The translations under genes were made by a program, and so were the position numbers. The notes beneath the pieces were generated by a model. That model had not been told where the DNA came from, ran no database searches, and saw only the letters and a program-made list of their open reading frames with translations. From Nitrospira sp. (lineage in GTDB: Bacteria > Nitrospirota > Nitrospiria > Nitrospirales > Nitrospiraceae), in the NCBI GenBank assembly GCA_016873435.1, contig VGXF01000003.1, positions 62,001 to 126,000 of the forward strand: a stretch of DNA of 64,000 bases, in the 5' to 3' direction. Within the stretch, counting starts at the first letter, position 1. Each line of letters begins with the position of its first letter. Shown here piece after piece: positions 35,676-43,131 of the stretch.

Positions 35676-37463
35676 GTGACTGACGTCGGAATTCTGACCG
35701 ATCTCCTAGTCATCTTCGCGATCTCGATCGGAATCGTCTTCGTTTTTTATCAATTCCGTCTGCCTCCGATCGCCGGATTTCTGGCGGCGGGGGCACTCAT
35801 CGGCCCCCATGGGCTCAATCTCGTCTCCGACATCGAGCAGGTCAAGGTCCTAGCCGAGATCGGTGTCGTCCTGCTGCTGTTCACGATCGGTGTGGAGTTT
35901 TCGCTCGCGCATCTGACCGCGGCGCGCCGCCTGCTGCTGATCGGGGGGCCGCTGCAAGTCACGGGGTCGCTCCTACTGGCCGCCGCCGTGGGCATCGCCG
36001 TGGGCCTGCCGGTGCAGCAGGCGCTCTTGTGGGGCTGCCTCCTGTCCTTGAGCAGCACGGCCATCGTGCTCAAGGCCCTGGCGGAGCGCGGCGAGAGCGA
36101 CACATTGCATGGCCGCGCCACGGTCGGCATTCTGATTTTCCAGGACCTCGCCGTCGTGCCGATGATACTCCTGCTGCCGCTGCTCGCCAATTCGGGCAAC
36201 AGTCTGCGGCCCGAGATCCTGCTGCCGCTCGGCAAGTCGGTCGTACTCGTTGGCGCACTGATGGCGGTGTCTTGGTTCGTGGTGCCGAAACTGCTCGAGC
36301 AGATCGTACGCCACCGGAGCCGCGAGCTGTTTCTCCTGACGACTATCGTGCTCTGCCTGGGCATCGCGTGGCTGACGGCGTTGAGCGGCCTGTCGCTTGC
36401 ACTGGGTGCCTTCATCGCCGGGCTAGTCATCTCCGAGTCCGAATACAGCCATCAGGCGCTGGCGGAGGTGCTACCGTTCCGGGACAGTTTCAACAGCCTC
36501 TTTTTCGTCTCCATCGGCATGCTGATGGATGTCCGCACGTTGCTGGCCCATCCGGTTCTCGTGGCCGCGCTGGTCGGCGCGGTGCTTGTCGGCAAGTTTG
36601 TGACCGGCGCGATTCCCGTGGTGGCCTCGGGCTATCCGCCGCGCGTCGGCATTCTGAGTGGCATCGCGCTGGCGCAGGTCGGGGAATTCAGTTTTGTCGT
36701 GGCGCAACAGGGCGAACGGATCGGTCTGCTGACGGGCGAGCCCTATCAGGTTTTTCTCGTCGTGTCGGTTTTGACTATGGTGATCACGCCCTTTCTGATG
36801 CAGGGGGCGCCCTATGTCGCGCGAAAGGCCGAGGCGATCCAGTGGCTACGGCAGTGGTCTGCTGACCGGACGATCGCGCATCAGACGCAGGCGGCGCCGG
36901 GCGAACTCAAGATCCGCGACCACGTGATCGTGCTGGGGTACGGATTGAGTGGGCGCAACCTCGTCCGCGTGCTGAAAGAGACCGACATTCCCTACGTGGC
37001 GCTTGACCTCGACAGCGAGATCGTCCGGCGCGAGGCGCAGACCGGTGCAAAAATCATCTACGGCGACGCGACCAGCCCCGGCGTGCTCCATCACGTGCGG
37101 ATCGGCGACGCCCGCGTGCTGGTGGTCGCTATCTCGGATCCCTCCGCGGCCCGGCACATCGTGCCTATTGCGCGGGGGCTCAATCCCACGATTCACATCG
37201 TCGTACGCACGCGGTATCTCCGCGAAATGGACGACCTCCATCAATTAGGGGCCGACGAGGTCGTGCCAGAGGAGTTTGAAGCGTCGATCGAAATCTTCGC
37301 GCTGGTGCTGCAGACTTACAAGATGCCGCTGGCGGTGATCGCGCAGAAGGCGGAGCAGATCCGGAAGGACGGCTATGCGCTGCTGCGGCGGGACGCTCAC
37401 GGACGTGCAGGGGGAGACCTGCTGCATCGAGGCCGATCCCCCCGCGGGGGGCTGGCGCATTAG
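35676..37463 (+). CDS. Kef/CPA2-type monovalent cation:proton antiporter, frameshifted near its 3' end
   Basis: The readable frame has 595 residues. Residues 1-380 form the multi-pass CPA2 exchanger (FYQFRLPPIAGFLAAG, VGILIFQDLAVVPMILL). Residues about 415-530 form a TrkA-N domain with the NAD-binding motif VIVLGYGLSGRNLVRVL. The expected C-terminal TrkA-C domain continues in another frame (see 37387-37719), and the last 20 or so residues here (after YALLRR) are a frameshift artefact. KefB/C-type proteins control potassium efflux and are gated by the TrkA domains. GTG at 35676 follows GGAGGGG. The shift is either a real mutation, a read error or, less likely, recoding. Confidence 0.85.
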   Translation: MTDVGILTDLLVIFAISIGIVFVFYQFRLPPIAGFLAAGALIGPHGLNLVSDIEQVKVLAEIGVVLLLFTIGVEFSLAHLTAARRLLLIGGPLQVTGSLLLAAAVGIAVGLPVQQALLWGCLLSLSSTAIVLKALAERGESDTLHGRATVGILIFQDLAVVPMILLLPLLANSGNSLRPEILLPLGKSVVLVGALMAVSWFVVPKLLEQIVRHRSRELFLLTTIVLCLGIAWLTALSGLSLALGAFIAGLVISESEYSHQALAEVLPFRDSFNSLFFVSIGMLMDVRTLLAHPVLVAALVGAVLVGKFVTGAIPVVASGYPPRVGILSGIALAQVGEFSFVVAQQGERIGLLTGEPYQVFLVVSVLTMVITPFLMQGAPYVARKAEAIQWLRQWSADRTIAHQTQAAPGELKIRDHVIVLGYGLSGRNLVRVLKETDIPYVALDLDSEIVRREAQTGAKIIYGDATSPGVLHHVRIGDARVLVVAISDPSAARHIVPIARGLNPTIHIVVRTRYLREMDDLHQLGADEVVPEEFEASIEIFALVLQTYKMPLAVIAQKAEQIRKDGYALLRRDAHGRAGGDLLHRGRSPRGGLAH

Positions 37464-37719
37464 ACAGTTGTCGATTCGCCCGTGCACCGGGCCCTCGGTA
37501 ATCGCGCGGACGCGGTGCGGCTCGACCGACTCCAATCTGAAGGAAAATCTTATCCTGGAGGAAGGCGACGTCTTGTCGCTGCGGGGGGCCCGCAATCCGA
37601 TCTGGCGGGCGATCGGAGTGCTAGTGGGGGAAAATCGGCGTAACGGCACGCTCACGCATAATTCGCGCAGAAGGGCTTTGTCCACAATCCGCTCAATAGG
37701 CGGGCTTGCTCAGGATTGA
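37387..37719 (+). pseudogene. Out-of-frame continuation of the antiporter (TrkA-C-like domain)
   Basis: In the +1 frame relative to the upstream antiporter, the sequence encodes a segment that reads like TrkA-C: TDVQGETCCIEADPPAGG, LSIRPCTGPSVIARTR and LILEEGDVLSLRGARNP. The join would be around CGGCGGG (37385-37392), where removing one base restores the frame. It then runs to a stop at 37719. It has no own start with a ribosome-binding site. Confidence 0.6.
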
Positions 37720-37745
37720 CAGTCCGAAGAAACGCAGCCTATAGT
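37716..37745 (+). promoter_or_regulatory. Promoter candidate for the dsrE2-tusA pair
   Basis: TTGACA (37716-37721) matches the -35 consensus exactly. TATAGT (37740-37745) is a 5/6 match to the -10 box. The spacer is 18 bases, and the GTG start follows at 37784. This is one of the best sigma-70-like promoters in the window. Confidence 0.6.
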
Positions 37746-37783
37746 GACTTTCGCGTGCGCCCAGGACCCGTGAGGTCAATCCG

Positions 37784-38314
37784 GTGGATCCCACAAAACT
37801 CGAGCCGGCGGTAGCGCTGGCGGAACTGCGGAACAGCAAAACGGAGCGGGTGACGATCGTCGTCCTGAGCGGGGACTTCGACCGCGTCATGGCGGCCTTC
37901 ATCATCGCCACCGGCGCGGCGGCGATGGGCATGACCGTTACGATGTTCTTCACCTTCTGGGGGCTCAACGTCATCCGCAAGGAGGGCGCGACGAGCGGTG
38001 CCAAGGACCTACTGCGCCGGATGTTCGGGTTCTTGAACAAGGGCGGGGCCGGCCGCCTGCCGCTCTCGCGGTTCCACTTCGGGGGCTTGGGCACGAGCAT
38101 GATGAAACGTGTCATGGAGCAAAACCGAATGCCGGGCATTCCGGAGTTGCGCGAGACGGCGTTGGACCTAGGTGTGAAGTTCATCGCCTGCACGACCACG
38201 ATGGGCATGATGGGCGTGACCAAGGACACGCTGATCGAAGGTGTGGACCAGCTTGCCGGAGTCAGCACCTATCTTGCTGAGGCCCGCCAGGGTAGCGTCA
38301 ATTTGTTCATCTGA
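37784..38314 (+). CDS. DsrE2-type sulfur carrier protein
   Basis: The product has 176 residues of the DsrE/DsrF/DsrH superfamily, DsrE2 branch. It begins with VTIVVLSGDFDRVMAAFIIA, has the hydrophobic segment MGMTVTMFFTFWGLNVI, which is typical of the membrane-associated DsrE2 subgroup, and then the region VKFIACTTTMGMMGV, whose Cys may bind persulfide. DsrE2 normally works with TusA and a rhodanese to deliver sulfur. A tusA-like gene follows after 19 bases, and no rhodanese gene is nearby. Start is the GTG at 37784. Confidence 0.87.
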   Translation: MDPTKLEPAVALAELRNSKTERVTIVVLSGDFDRVMAAFIIATGAAAMGMTVTMFFTFWGLNVIRKEGATSGAKDLLRRMFGFLNKGGAGRLPLSRFHFGGLGTSMMKRVMEQNRMPGIPELRETALDLGVKFIACTTTMGMMGVTKDTLIEGVDQLAGVSTYLAEARQGSVNLFI

Positions 38315-38333
38315 GTCCGCGGAGAACACGCAC

Positions 38334-38579
38334 ATGATTCGTTCCGATGTGCAGCTCGACACACTGGGCTACTTCTGCCCCATGCCGATCATCATGACCT
38401 CCAAGAAAATCAAGGAGCTGACGATCGGGCAGGTGCTGGAAGTGGTGTCCGACGACGAGGGCATCAAGAAGGACATGCCAGCCTGGTGCGTGACGACCGG
38501 CCATGAAATGGTCGGGCTTGAAGAAGCCACGGGCAACGACGGACCGATCTTCAAAGCTTTTGTCAAAAAAACCAAGTAA
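38334..38579 (+). CDS. tusA: TusA-like sulfurtransferase
   Basis: The product has 81 residues with the TusA signature: YFCPMPIIMTSKKIKEL, with the persulfide-carrying Cys in CPMP. The rest follows the TusA fold (QVLEVVSDDEGIKKDM), ending with a lysine-rich tail. TusA relays sulfur for tRNA thiolation, molybdenum cofactor synthesis or sulfur oxidation. The position directly after the DsrE2 gene argues for a sulfur-trafficking operon, probably ended by the terminator at 38603. Confidence 0.92.
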   Translation: MIRSDVQLDTLGYFCPMPIIMTSKKIKELTIGQVLEVVSDDEGIKKDMPAWCVTTGHEMVGLEEATGNDGPIFKAFVKKTK

Positions 38580-38602
38580 TACGATCTGTTCGCGACAGGA
38601 TG

Positions 38603-38641
38603 GGGCCGGTGAAGCGCTGTTTCAGCGGCCCTATTTTTTTC
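38603..38641 (+). terminator. Intrinsic terminator after tusA
   Basis: GGGCCG (38603-38608) pairs with CGGCCC (38626-38631); an inner TGAA/TTCA extends the stem after a G-G mismatch, and a run of T (38633-38641) follows. The structure lies 24 bases after the tusA stop. Confidence 0.75.
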
Positions 38642-38706
38642 TTCCTTCCCGTCACAAGCTGTGGCGGGCTCAATGCTCTGTGTATACCCCATATTGTGGT
38701 TTTTTG

Positions 38707-38735
38707 TTGACACCCCTACGAGGGTTTGCTATGTA
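38707..38735 (+). promoter_or_regulatory. Promoter candidate upstream of the unknown gene at 38974
   Basis: TTGACA (38707-38712) fits the -35 consensus exactly, with a 17-base spacer, and TATGTA (38730-38735) as a weak -10 box preceded by TGC (extended -10). It would give an untranslated leader of over 200 bases if translation starts at 38974. Confidence 0.5.
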
Positions 38736-38973
38736 GTTCACCCCAAGTATCCCTGAAGTAGGCCGAACTGAAGAGTGTAGCGCCCCCATTGTGAGTCCCC
38801 CAAACAGCGGGAGGGCTCGAGGAGGTGCGATGCCAGGAACGGTCAAGCTCAACCGCCCTCCACGGGCCGCATCGCGGTACCGGACATTTCTTCGCCACTC
38901 GATTCGTGCGCTTTCCTCGGCAATCATTGCGCGGTCTCCGTCCGCACCGTCATTGCAACTAGGAGGTGGACGC

Positions 38974-39327
38974 ATGGGCAGTCGCGGTCTCGTCGTGAAC
39001 GAATACGTCTCTAAGGTTGCCTACCAGGCTGTCGCTCGGGCCGGTGAATCCACGCTGCTACCGATCTTGAATCAGGGCAGCGGTGAGCCAGAGGGTGTGC
39101 TCGTGGCCTCCTCGTTGGAGCGCATCGTGGTCTGCGGCCGCGAACAGGCGCTGCTGTCGATGGAGGACATCCGCGCCGTGCAGCGCACCATGGTGCGCGT
39201 GCAGGCGCGCCGCGCAGTGATCTACGTGCCAGCCGAAATAACGATCCCGAATCCCGTCATGCTGCTGGCCACGCTTTCACAGGTCGATATCGTGCGCATG
39301 GCACCTGCGTCGTCCGCGCCGTCGTGA
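38974..39327 (+). CDS. Conserved-looking hypothetical protein, coupled to a GIY-YIG-like gene
   Basis: The product has 117 residues from ATG 38974, which follows AGGAGGTGG. The sequence is a mixed alpha/beta protein: LVVNEYVSKVAYQAVARAG and GVLVASSLERIVVCGREQA, then RRAVIYVPAEITIPNP and a last hydrophobic strand VDIVRM. I recognise no family. An in-frame ATG at 38830, also with a good Shine-Dalgarno, would add 48 residues of low-complexity basic text. Its TGA overlaps the GTG of the GIY-YIG-like gene, so the two are coupled. Confidence 0.65.
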   Translation: MGSRGLVVNEYVSKVAYQAVARAGESTLLPILNQGSGEPEGVLVASSLERIVVCGREQALLSMEDIRAVQRTMVRVQARRAVIYVPAEITIPNPVMLLATLSQVDIVRMAPASSAPS

Positions 39328-39704
39328 GTAGGCTGGACGTGACGCGTACCACGAAGCCCTCTATGCTCGGCCCCGTTCTCCTCAAGTACGCGCATCTGTT
39401 CGTGAGTGCGCTATCAACCGGTACCTTCATCCTATCCCGCAACGGGCGGACGGCCGACTATGTCGGCGCCACCTCTGACGATCTCGCGGGGACGCTCGGG
39501 CGCTTCGCGCGGCAGAGCGATTACCGGTATTTCTGGTGCATCGAGACCCACTCGGCGCAGGAGGCGTCGGAGATCGAAAAAGCCTGGCGGCACCGGTACT
39601 GCCCGACGGATAACGCCACGCGCGCTGGGGCTGCGCACGGCGACGGCTGGCGTTGTCTGGCCGAAGGCTGTCCCACCTGCGCACTCGCGGGCTTGGCACG
39701 CTGA
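39324..39704 (+). CDS. GIY-YIG-like nuclease-fold protein (tentative)
   Basis: The product has 126 residues. The core reads FILSRNGRTADYVGATSDDL, where the strand-loop with Tyr-Val-Gly resembles the second strand of GIY-YIG nucleases, followed by an Arg-rich helix (LGRFARQSDYRYFWCIE) and a helix with Glu (SEIEKAWRHRY). The C-terminal region has CxxCxxx-like cysteines (CLAEGCPTCALAG). The GTG start overlaps the upstream stop. Family assignment is by pattern only; catalytic activity is unproven. Confidence 0.55.
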   Translation: MSRLDVTRTTKPSMLGPVLLKYAHLFVSALSTGTFILSRNGRTADYVGATSDDLAGTLGRFARQSDYRYFWCIETHSAQEASEIEKAWRHRYCPTDNATRAGAAHGDGWRCLAEGCPTCALAGLAR

Positions 39705-39761
39705 GCGGGTGCTTTCCTCCTGCAGCTTGACCCGTCCCTTTCGCGCCCGTAGCATGCCGTC

Positions 39762-40673
39762 ATGTTCAGCCCCCTCGTCGAATGTGTCCCCAATTTCAGC
39801 GAAGGGCGCAAGGACACCGTCATCCGCGCGTTGATCGATGCCGTGCAGGCTGTCCCTGGCGTGCGGCTGCTCGATCACACCCGCGATGCCGACCACCACC
39901 GCTGCGTGCTGACCTTTGCCGGCGCGCCGGACGCGGTCGGGGAAGCAGCCTTCCGTGCCACTGTGGGTGCCGCGGCGCGCATCGACCTGCGTACGCACAC
40001 GGGCGTGCATCCGCGCGTGGGCGCAACGGACGTGATTCCCTTCGTGCCGCTGCGCGGCGTGACGATGGACGAGTGTGTGTCGCTGGTCAAGCAGGTCGGC
40101 AAACGCATCGGCGAGGAGCTCAAGATTCCGGTGATCCTCTATGAAGCCGCTGCGACGAATCCTCTGAGGGCCAATCTGGCAGAGATCCGCCGCGGCGGCC
40201 TGGAGCATCTCACCGCCCGCATGGCCTGTGACTCCAACTGGGCGTCGGACTTTGGTCCGGCCACACCCCATCAGACCGCCGGCGTCACGATTGTCGGAGT
40301 CCGGGGTATCCTGGTCGCCTTCAACGTGGGGCTCGCTACCAACGATCTGGCTGTCGCCAAGGCAATTGCCAGGGCTGTTCGTCAGTCGAGCGGCGGCCTG
40401 CCGTCCGTCAAAGCCATCGGCGTGCCGCTGTCCGGCCGCAGCCAGGTGCAGGTGGCGATGAACTTGGTCAATATTGACGAGACACCGGTCCACGTTGCCT
40501 TCGAGGCGGTGTGCCGGGAAGCCGAGCAGCGGGGGGTTCGAATAACGGGCAGCGAGTTGATCGGTCTTGTGCCCCGGCGGGCGATGGAACAGGCCCGGGC
40601 CGCCGGCATCGCGATCGCCTCGCTGGAGCCGTCCTCAACACTCGAAACAAGGCTCGAACAGGCCGGATTCTGA
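39762..40673 (+). CDS. ftcD: Glutamate formimidoyltransferase
   Basis: The product has 303 residues, the size of the transferase domain alone without the cyclodeaminase. It begins with LVECVPNFSEGRKDTVI and includes LLDHTRDADHHRCVLTF, RTHTGVHPRVGATDVIPF (with the conserved His pair) and VAFNVGLATNDLAVAK. In histidine breakdown it transfers the formimino group from formiminoglutamate to tetrahydrofolate. No hut genes lie near, so it may instead move one-carbon units as known for stand-alone forms. Confidence 0.9.
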   Translation: MFSPLVECVPNFSEGRKDTVIRALIDAVQAVPGVRLLDHTRDADHHRCVLTFAGAPDAVGEAAFRATVGAAARIDLRTHTGVHPRVGATDVIPFVPLRGVTMDECVSLVKQVGKRIGEELKIPVILYEAAATNPLRANLAEIRRGGLEHLTARMACDSNWASDFGPATPHQTAGVTIVGVRGILVAFNVGLATNDLAVAKAIARAVRQSSGGLPSVKAIGVPLSGRSQVQVAMNLVNIDETPVHVAFEAVCREAEQRGVRITGSELIGLVPRRAMEQARAAGIAIASLEPSSTLETRLEQAGF

Positions 40674-40686
40674 TCCGCCGAAAAGC

Positions 40687-40716
40687 TTGTAGGCGGTCGA
40701 AGCGCTGTGGTAGACT
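40687..40716 (+). promoter_or_regulatory. Promoter candidate for rpsU
   Basis: TTGTAG (40687-40692) and TAGACT (40711-40716) are spaced by 18 bases and lie about 50 bases before the rpsU start. The match is moderate. Confidence 0.4.
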
Positions 40717-40764
40717 CCGGCCCGTTAGGAATCCAAATTCCAGAGGAACGGGGCGCACAGAACA

Positions 40765-40959
40765 ATGGAAATTAAAGTTTTTAACAACAATGTCGAAAAG
40801 GCCCTCAAGGTCGCCAAGAAGAAGCTGGCGGGCGAGGGGCTCTTCCGCGAGCTGAAGCGGCGCCGGTATTACGAGAAGCCCAGTGTCCGTAAGAAAGCCA
40901 AGCAGCGCGAGGCACAGCGCCGCCGGCAGAAGTGGCTCTCGAAGCGGCGGATGGACTAG
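40765..40959 (+). CDS. rpsU: Ribosomal protein S21
   Basis: The product has 64 residues, strongly basic: KVFNNNVEKALKVAKKK at the start, then a typical GLFRELKRRRYYEKPS segment and a basic tail. S21 binds the 30S subunit near the anti-Shine-Dalgarno region and helps initiation. Length and composition fit. Confidence 0.95.
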   Translation: MEIKVFNNNVEKALKVAKKKLAGEGLFRELKRRRYYEKPSVRKKAKQREAQRRRQKWLSKRRMD

Positions 40960-41020
40960 TCGGTCGTTTGCCCCTCCGACTCTCTTAACTCCTGACAGCC
41001 GTCCCCGTACCTAACGCGCG

Positions 41021-41677
41021 ATGCGCCCGCTCGAAATCCACCCTGCGATCAGGATTCTCCGCAAGGAAATCGCGCAGTGGCAGGAGCCCATAGTGGGGGT
41101 TGTGGCCAAACAGTCGCGCGACCCCTTTTGTGTCCTCATTGCCTGCGTCCTGAGCCTCCGTACCAAGGATAAGACGACGGCGGAAGCCAGCGCGCGGCTC
41201 TTCAAGCTGGCCCGCACGCCGCGCACATTACTCACCCTGCCGGTCAGGACTATCGAGAAAGCCATTTTCCCCGTCGGGTTCTACCGCAACAAGGCGAAAC
41301 AGATTCACGACATCTGCCGGCGCATTCTAGACGTCTACGATGGCCGTACGCCGGATACGCTCGAGGAGCTATTGACCCTGAATGGGGTGGGGCGGAAAAC
41401 GGCCAACCTGACGGTCACGGTCGGCTACGGCAAGCCTGGCATCTGCGTGGACATCCATGTGCACCGGATCAGCAACCGCTGGGGCTATGTGAAGACAAAG
41501 ACGCCGGAAGAAACGGAAGAGGCCCTGCGCACGAAACTGCCGAAGCAATACTGGATCACCTACAACGATCTGCTCGTGCCCTACGGGCAAAATCTCTGCC
41601 AGCCGGTCTCGCCCTGGTGCAGCAAGTGCAAGCTGACGCAATACTGTGACCGCGTCGGCGTCACGAAATCACGTTAA
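41021..41677 (+). CDS. nth: Endonuclease III (DNA glycosylase/AP lyase)
   Basis: The product has 218 residues. The helix-hairpin-helix motif LNGVGRKTANLTV holds the catalytic Lys; the catalytic Asp is in CVDIHVHRIS. A 4Fe-4S cluster is formed by Cys in the order C-x6-C-x2-C-x5-C (CQPVSPWCSKCKLTQYC). It excises oxidised pyrimidines in base excision repair. Confidence 0.95.
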   Translation: MRPLEIHPAIRILRKEIAQWQEPIVGVVAKQSRDPFCVLIACVLSLRTKDKTTAEASARLFKLARTPRTLLTLPVRTIEKAIFPVGFYRNKAKQIHDICRRILDVYDGRTPDTLEELLTLNGVGRKTANLTVTVGYGKPGICVDIHVHRISNRWGYVKTKTPEETEEALRTKLPKQYWITYNDLLVPYGQNLCQPVSPWCSKCKLTQYCDRVGVTKSR

Positions 41678-41757
41678 GCGTGCCACAAATCTTGTGAAGC
41701 GCCGGGGCAAAAGGGGCGTTTCTGTACCATACCAACGACGGGATACGAGTGAGGGGC

Positions 41758-42177
41758 TTAGATAAACAGCGTCGTCTCCGCGTCGGCAGTGAGATTTAAA
41801 ATAGCAGGCAGGCCCATCACTTCATCCACGTTCTTCTTGACCACGCCCTCGTCCACGCCCATGTATTCCAGCCCCGCGCTACAGGCCACGATGCGGAAAT
41901 GCCCAACCTGCTTTGCCTCCGCGAACATCTCGGAAATCTTCGGCACGTTCTTTTCCTTGAGCAGTCGCGCCACGGCCTGGCCGTCCACGTGGTGCTCGGG
42001 GGAAAAGTTCAGCTCGTCGAGCCGCCCGTCGGACAGTTTCTTGATCGCCCAGAACATCAGCACGACAGTGACCTGCTTACCCATGGCCGCTGCCGTGAGG
42101 CCGAGGGTAGCCACCTGATGCAGGGCATCGTACGAGGAATTATGCGCGAAGATGATGAAGCGGTGTTTCTGGCTCAT
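41758..42177 (-). CDS. DsrE/DsrF-like family protein
   Basis: The product has 139 residues of the DsrE fold. It starts RFIIFAHNSSYDALHQVATLG, then MGKQVTVVLMFWAIKKL, and includes FRIVACSAGLEYMGV with a Cys at the typical persulfide-binding place. It is smaller than DsrE2 and lacks its membrane-like segment. Such proteins act as sulfur carriers or in peroxide/sulfide metabolism. The gene stands alone, 3.2 kb beyond the dsrE2-tusA pair. Confidence 0.82.
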   Translation of the reverse strand: MSQKHRFIIFAHNSSYDALHQVATLGLTAAAMGKQVTVVLMFWAIKKLSDGRLDELNFSPEHHVDGQAVARLLKEKNVPKISEMFAEAKQVGHFRIVACSAGLEYMGVDEGVVKKNVDEVMGLPAILNLTADAETTLFI

Positions 42178-42242
42178 GCCGGGTTGCTCACAGGTGGCGG
42201 ATTATAGCGCCCGTCTGCTGGTGGGACAAGCGCAGCGTCCGC

Positions 42243-42596
42243 TCATCTCTTCTTCAATTTGCCCTGCGTGGTCACGCTGGATACGAAGGCGTCGATCGCT
42301 GCGTTGACCTCGTCGGCCGTCATAGCGCGGTCGTGTGTCTCGCTCTCGTCGACGATGAAAACGTCCTTGAGCTTTTCTTGCCGGATGATGACCGTGTTCT
42401 CCGGCGTGACCTCAATCATCATGAACCATTCCTTGGGGCCCTTCGTGATTACCGCCTCCTTGCCGAGTCCCTTTTTCGACACCTCGACGTGGTAATCCGA
42501 AGCCGGCTCGGTGGCTGGAGCGGGCAGTGCCCAGGCCAGAGCAATTAACAGGGCTGCGGGCAGGAACATCCGGGCACGGCGAGAGGGGTGGGTCAT
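42243..42596 (-). CDS. Small secreted protein of unknown function
   Basis: The product has 117 residues. A signal peptide (MFLPAALLIALAWALPAPA) precedes a mixed mature protein with VSKKGLGKEAVITKGPK and a strand MMIEVTPENTVIIRQ, ending with a basic tail. I recognise no family. The ATG at 42596 gives a charged start RRARM before the hydrophobic stretch. It lies between the DsrE-like gene and the divergent membrane-protein gene, with no overlap. Confidence 0.6.
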   Translation of the reverse strand: MTHPSRRARMFLPAALLIALAWALPAPATEPASDYHVEVSKKGLGKEAVITKGPKEWFMMIEVTPENTVIIRQEKLKDVFIVDESETHDRAMTADEVNAAIDAFVSSVTTQGKLKKR

Positions 42597-42694
42597 GGCG
42601 GGCCTCCGAACCCGTGTGCGCCGAGTATAGCGCAACCTCCGTCCGGCGGAAAGCGGTCTTTACCTGATCCCCAGCGCCTTGTTACGATAGGCCA

Positions 42695-43126
42695 ATGGAC
42701 GCCCTGCTGGCCCAGATTCAGCCGTTCCTGACAAAAGAATTGATGACCGGGCTTGGCGTCTCCTCCGTCATCTTTTTTGTTGGCACGCTCATCGCCATCC
42801 CCGCTATCCTCATCCGCTTGCCGCCACACTATTTCGATGAGCGCCACCCACGGCCCTGGATGTCTGGTTATCATCCTGTCGTGCGCACCAGCGGCTTCAT
42901 CCTGAAAAATTTCGCCGGCCTCGTGTTTCTTCTGGTCGGAATCGCGCTCCTCTTTTTGCCAGGGCAGGGCATCCTCACGATCCTGCTCGGCATCTCGCTC
43001 ATGGATTTCCCCGGCAAGCGCTATTGCGAGCGCAAAATTGTCGGCCAGCCGACAGTGCTCAACGCGATCAATGCCCTGCGCGCCAGGCACCAGAAGCCGC
43101 CGCTCACCGTGCAGGACGATTCATAA
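42695..43126 (+). CDS. Small integral membrane protein (PGPGW-like)
   Basis: The product has 143 residues with two or three hydrophobic segments: VSSVIFFVGTLIAIPAILI near the start, FAGLVFLLVGIALLFLPGQG and ILTILLGISLMDFPGK. The Pro-Gly turns between the last two (FLPGQGIL) resemble the PGPGW transmembrane family. The C-terminal soluble tail is basic. The function is unknown. polA follows after 5 bases, so co-transcription is likely. Confidence 0.72.
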   Translation: MDALLAQIQPFLTKELMTGLGVSSVIFFVGTLIAIPAILIRLPPHYFDERHPRPWMSGYHPVVRTSGFILKNFAGLVFLLVGIALLFLPGQGILTILLGISLMDFPGKRYCERKIVGQPTVLNAINALRARHQKPPLTVQDDS

Positions 43127-43131
43127 GCCCC

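Larger units (their letters stand above)
38580..38973. other. 394-base gap between tusA and the next gene, with terminator and promoter
   Basis: The first part holds the terminator and the second a promoter candidate (38707-38735). After the promoter comes a long leader in which GGAGG precedes an ATG at 38830 and a second AGGAGG precedes the ATG at 38974. Both ATGs are in the same frame with no stop between. Confidence 0.5.

Noticed and set aside
36029-36865. Plus-strand open frame of 278 codons in another frame of the antiporter gene
   Set aside because: Arg/Gly-rich translation without motifs, overlapping the true membrane segments of the antiporter.
37370-37400. Programmed +1 frameshift in the antiporter gene
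   Set aside because: No known slippery signal or stimulatory structure is evident; a simple indel or read error is more likely, so it is reported only as a frameshift.
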